Assembly (NCBI GenBank): GCA_002427105.1 | Contig: DIPM01000021.1 | Location: forward strand, 64,027 to 128,026 | DNA from: Marinilabiliaceae bacterium UBA5488 | Lineage (GTDB): Bacteria > Bacteroidota > Bacteroidia > Bacteroidales > Marinilabiliaceae | Reading direction: 5' to 3' | DNA: 64,000 nt | Part shown: in pieces, positions 60,815-64,000 of the stretch | Layout: every line of letters starts with the position of its first letter | Position numbering within the stretch: the first letter of the stretch is position 1 | Translations under genes and position numbers: made by a program | The notes under the pieces: generated by a model | What the model was told of the DNA's origin: nothing | What the model saw: the letters and a program-made list of their open reading frames with translations, nothing else | The model's database searches: none

Positions 60815-62863
60815 ATGATAGATAAGTTTAGAGCAAAATTTGTTGAGGAATCTACCGACAACGTCCATGACCTTGAGGAAGCTCTATTCCTTCTCGAAAA
60901 AGACATGGATAACAAAGAACTCATAGAGAGGATATTCAGGGCTATGCACTCTCTAAAGGGCGGCGGAGCTATGTTCGGCTTCAACCACCTTAGTGACTTT
61001 ACACACCATCTTGAGACTCTTTTTGATTGGGTAAGAAACGGACGTATGAAGGTTTCTACCGATCTTATTTCGCTCACCTTTTCGGCCATAGATCAAATTA
61101 ATTTCCTGCTGAAAACAGGCGACTTAACCAACCCCGAGGATATTAACAATCAAAAGACTTTTATACAAAGAATAGAGGCCTTCCTGACAGATTCAGAAAC
61201 ACCTGCCGCAAGCGAAATGCAAGGCTCAGGCTCATCTGCTTCCGCTAACCAGCCAAATGAGGAAAAAACTTATCTGATTACCTTTATTCCTCAGGAAGAT
61301 TTGTTGCTTAACGGAACAAACCCACTGTATCTGCTTGACGATATTCACGCTTTGGGAACTGCCAGGACTCTTGCCTTTACTCATAAAGTACCATCGCTTG
61401 ATTTGTTCGAACCATCATCGAACTACTCGCTGTGGCAAATTATTGTCAGCACTGAACAATTGGTGAATGAAATAAAAGATGTTTTCATCTTTGTTGAAGA
61501 TGAGTGTGAACTTCATATAGATTTGATTGCCGCCAGCTCAATCGTCAATCAGCCGGAAGTCGATGCCCTTGTTGATAAAGCGCTTAAATCTAACATTCTG
61601 CTTACCCTCGAGGAGTTTAAACAAGAACAATGGGCCTTAACGCCCCAGCCCCTCAACGTGGCCGGCGACAAAAAGAAGCAAACTGCTGCCAAAGAGCACA
61701 AAATATCAAGCATAAGAGTATCATCCCACAAAATCGATGAACTGGTTAATCTGGTAAGCGAACTTGTTACAATTCAGGCGCAGTTAGGACTTTACGCCGA
61801 AAATCATGAAGATCCCGCGATAATATCTTTGTCCGAAAATATACAAAAACTATCTCGACAACTGCGCGAAAATGCTTTTGATATAAGCCTTATACCGCTG
61901 CAAAGCGAGCTTATGCGCTTCCAGCGTTTGGTAAGAGACCTTTCAAAGGAGCAAGCTAAGGATATAGATTTCATAATTGAAGGCGGCGATCTGGAACTTG
62001 ATAAAAATATAATAGAGAACCTTACCGATCCCTTGCTGCACATCCTGCGCAATTCTATTGACCACGGTATCGAAAAGCCGGATGATCGTATCAAGGCAGG
62101 AAAGGCACCCAAAGGAACAATCCTGTTTAAAGCCTTTCATTCGGGAGCAAATATAATTATCGAGATCTCTGACGATGGAACGGGCATAGACCCTGATTTT
62201 ATCCGACAAAAAGCTATCGCCAGAGGCGTAATTGATGCAGATACTCAAATTGACGATAAAGAAGTACTGGATTTATTATTTGTAAGTGGCTTTAGCACCC
62301 GCGACGTGGTGTCGGGAGTTTCGGGGCGCGGCGTAGGAATGGACGTTGTACGCAGAAGAATCGCCAATATCAGAGGCGAAGTATCTGTCGATTCTGAAAA
62401 AGGTAAAGGAACAGTTATATCTATAAAATTGCCAATTACCCTTTCGATTATCGACGGCTTGCTGGTCGCTGTTGGCGATAACAAGTATGTTATACCTATC
62501 TCTGCTATCGACAAGATTTACGCCCTGGAGCCCCAGGAGGTGAAACAGTCATTTAACAATGTGATAGTTATCGACAATCAGCAAAAACCCTACATTGACC
62601 TGCGCAAGATTTTTCAAGCTCCCGAAAAGGAGAATGCTGAAATTGTCAGAATGATTATGATAAAAGCCGAAGAGAGGGTAACCGGAGTAATCGTAGATGA
62701 TATTATCGGTGAGTATCAAACTGTTGTTAAGCCTTTAGGAAGATATCTTAAAAAACAGGAATATATTTCGGGGGCTTCAATTTTGGGTGATGGAACAATA
62801 GCTTTAGTGGTTGACTCATCACGATTGATACAAAACCGAAGAAATAAAAAAGTAACAGCTTAG
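60815..62863 (+). CDS. cheA: Chemotaxis histidine kinase CheA
   Basis: The 682 residues show an N-terminal Hpt domain with the phosphorylated His45 (RAMHSLKGGGAMFG). A variable 130-290 region may hold P2. Dimerisation helices run about 295-360. The ATPase domain has an N box (LRNSIDHGIEKPDDR), DDGTGID and GRGVGMDVV near 503. The C-terminal CheW-like domain has VGDNKYVIPISAID. It would phosphorylate the CheY at 60045. No separate CheB has been seen in the window. Confidence 0.96.
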   Translation: MIDKFRAKFVEESTDNVHDLEEALFLLEKDMDNKELIERIFRAMHSLKGGGAMFGFNHLSDFTHHLETLFDWVRNGRMKVSTDLISLTFSAIDQINFLLKTGDLTNPEDINNQKTFIQRIEAFLTDSETPAASEMQGSGSSASANQPNEEKTYLITFIPQEDLLLNGTNPLYLLDDIHALGTARTLAFTHKVPSLDLFEPSSNYSLWQIIVSTEQLVNEIKDVFIFVEDECELHIDLIAASSIVNQPEVDALVDKALKSNILLTLEEFKQEQWALTPQPLNVAGDKKKQTAAKEHKISSIRVSSHKIDELVNLVSELVTIQAQLGLYAENHEDPAIISLSENIQKLSRQLRENAFDISLIPLQSELMRFQRLVRDLSKEQAKDIDFIIEGGDLELDKNIIENLTDPLLHILRNSIDHGIEKPDDRIKAGKAPKGTILFKAFHSGANIIIEISDDGTGIDPDFIRQKAIARGVIDADTQIDDKEVLDLLFVSGFSTRDVVSGVSGRGVGMDVVRRRIANIRGEVSVDSEKGKGTVISIKLPITLSIIDGLLVAVGDNKYVIPISAIDKIYALEPQEVKQSFNNVIVIDNQQKPYIDLRKIFQAPEKENAEIVRMIMIKAEERVTGVIVDDIIGEYQTVVKPLGRYLKKQEYISGASILGDGTIALVVDSSRLIQNRRNKKVTA

Positions 62864-62887
62864 CAGCATATTAAACACCTTAATGAT

Positions 62888-63340
62888 ATGGAAGTAAACG
62901 ATATAACATTGCTGTCATTCCAAATTCAGGAAGATAACTTCGCTGTAGATGCCATGCAGGTTATTCATATCCTTGAATTTGCTGCTAATAAGCTTACTGA
63001 AGTGCCTAACACGCCCGAATATATGATAGGTGTTATAAACTTGCACGGTAATATTATACCCGTGGTTGATATGCGTATCATTATGGAGAAGGAAGAGCTT
63101 AGTACCGGAACAGATGCATCAATTATAGTATTAGAACCCCTCGACCAGCAGGATGCCACAATTGGTTTCCTGGTAGATATGGTTAAGGAAGTGATTCAAA
63201 CTAAACGAGATCAACTGAGCGAGACAGTTTTGGAGGGAAAAAAGGGAATGATAGACTCTTATGAAGGGACTTTGGTTTACAACAAAGAGTTTATACATGT
63301 TATTGATATTAAAAATCTAATAGAGGTTATTGAAAAATAA
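62888..63340 (+). CDS. cheW: Chemotaxis adaptor CheW, first copy
   Basis: A 150-residue CheW fold: LSFQIQEDNFAVDAMQVIHIL, NTPEYMIGVINLHGNIIPVVDMR and a second barrel half ending EFIHVIDIKNLI. It couples CheA to the receptor. It follows cheA by 24 bases. Confidence 0.95.
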   Translation: MEVNDITLLSFQIQEDNFAVDAMQVIHILEFAANKLTEVPNTPEYMIGVINLHGNIIPVVDMRIIMEKEELSTGTDASIIVLEPLDQQDATIGFLVDMVKEVIQTKRDQLSETVLEGKKGMIDSYEGTLVYNKEFIHVIDIKNLIEVIEK

Positions 63341-63360
63341 CCGGAAAATGGAGTCAAATT

Positions 63361-63846
63361 ATGGCCGCAGAAATTAATTCATATCTCACTTTCAAGCTTA
63401 AGGAAGAAAGCTTTGGCTTAAATGTGGCCAAAGTTATGGAGATAAAGGAATATAAAAAACCACGCCCGATGCCCCAATCTTTATCGTTCGTGACCGGTGT
63501 TACCGAGTACAACGATGAAATAATTCCTATTATCGACGCCGGCCTTAAATTTGGGATGGATCCGGTAGAGATTACCCTCTCTACCTGCGCGATTATCCTC
63601 CAATTGGTTAGCAACACCCATGGCAAAACCTATCGTGTAGCTATTTTGGTGGATACGGTATCCGACGTGTTTGAATCCGGAGAAGAAGATATTAAGCCAA
63701 TATCCGATGATTACAGTCCGGAGTATATTGCAGGTACCTATACTTATGAAGATAAATTCGTTTACATATTGAATGCCGATAATATTTTTAATCAAAAGGA
63801 AGTAATTCATATTTTGGATATTCTCGATAAAACCGGGAAAAAATAA
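63361..63846 (+). CDS. cheW: Chemotaxis adaptor CheW, second copy
   Basis: A 161-residue CheW divergent from its neighbour: LTFKLKEESFGLNVAKVMEIKEY, SFVTGVTEYNDEIIPIIDAG and VAILVDTVSDVFE. Two adaptors with different surfaces allow two receptor or kinase contacts. It is separated from the first by 20 bases. Confidence 0.94.
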   Translation: MAAEINSYLTFKLKEESFGLNVAKVMEIKEYKKPRPMPQSLSFVTGVTEYNDEIIPIIDAGLKFGMDPVEITLSTCAIILQLVSNTHGKTYRVAILVDTVSDVFESGEEDIKPISDDYSPEYIAGTYTYEDKFVYILNADNIFNQKEVIHILDILDKTGKK

Positions 63847-63864
63847 AGAGTTGTCAGTTGTACA

Positions 63865-64000
63865 ATGAGTAAGGAAGAACAACATATTAAACAAGAAAGC
63901 GGACTCGAGTGCTTTAAAGCCGAACTAACTGAAAAGGATTTTGGTGTTTTTAGTAAGTTCATATACTCCGAGTATGGCATAAAAATGCCACCCGTTAAAA
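63865..64000 (+). CDS. cheR: CheR-like methyltransferase, start only
   Basis: The ATG at 63865 opens a frame that continues off the end. The visible 45 codons include LTEKDFGVFSKFIYSEYGIKMPP, which resembles the N-terminal helical domain of CheR, the enzyme that methylates receptor glutamates. Its place after two cheW genes supports this. Confidence 0.7.
   Translation, partial: MSKEEQHIKQESGLECFKAELTEKDFGVFSKFIYSEYGIKMPPVK

Overview
This window looks like chromosome from a member of the Bacteroidota, probably a marine or anaerobic lineage near the Marinilabiliales/Bacteroidales. The evidence is secreted proteins with type IX secretion (T9SS) C-terminal sorting domains, a PorZ-like T9SS component, SPOR and lipobox lipoproteins, a bactofilin, promoters of the Bacteroidota form (TTG, then TAnnTTTG), few Shine-Dalgarno sites, and an F-type ATP synthase split into two loci. 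The genus cannot be named from this sequence alone.

Layout. 1-2.8 kb: end of an unknown gene, two lipoproteins, a HAD phosphatase and a CAT-anticodon tRNA. 2.8-5.8 kb: a small accessory patch after the tRNA, with a ParDE toxin-antitoxin pair flanked by inverted repeats, an unknown gene, a truncated orphan reading frame, dispersed repeats, and a TauE/SafE permease gene broken by one missing base. 5.8-14.6 kb: a membrane-anchored AraC-type regulator, then two large T9SS-exported proteins. One is a beta-helix protein carrying a dockerin and a cohesin-like domain. The other has three cohesin-like domains. 14.7-22.8 kb: a type I restriction-modification operon (hsdM, dinD, hsdS, a GxxExxY gene, hsdR) densely invaded by repeats. 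An array of palindromes lies between hsdM and dinD, a 12-bp tandem repeat lies in the hsdS spacer, hsdR carries an in-frame GIY-YIG insertion, and a dispersed repeat family sits both between the genes and in frame inside hsdR.

23-31.3 kb: a SulP transporter, a secreted protein, and atpGAHFEBI on the minus strand. 31.4-41 kb: bactofilin, an adenylyl cyclase-HD fusion, a MITE-like element, a universal stress protein, RdgB, PorZ and a large unknown protein. 41-45 kb: an oxidoreductase, a U32 RNA-modification family protein and an LtaS/sulfatase-like membrane enzyme. 45-53.8 kb: a polysaccharide glycosyltransferase cluster with a decayed glycosyltransferase at its edge. 53.9-56.8 kb: atpDC and a polyprenyl synthetase. 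56.9-64 kb: a chemosensory operon (yfiR-like, mcp, STAS, cheY, hpt, cheA, two cheW, cheR) with a candidate sigma-54 promoter and a perfect 11-bp-arm palindrome upstream.

The strongest leads are in the restriction locus. Two endonuclease-linked elements, GIY-YIG and GxxExxY with its repeats, appear to have entered hsdR and its operon without breaking the reading frames. The adjacent repeats supply the stop codons of hsdS and of the GxxExxY gene. The neighbouring dockerin and cohesin T9SS proteins are a second lead.
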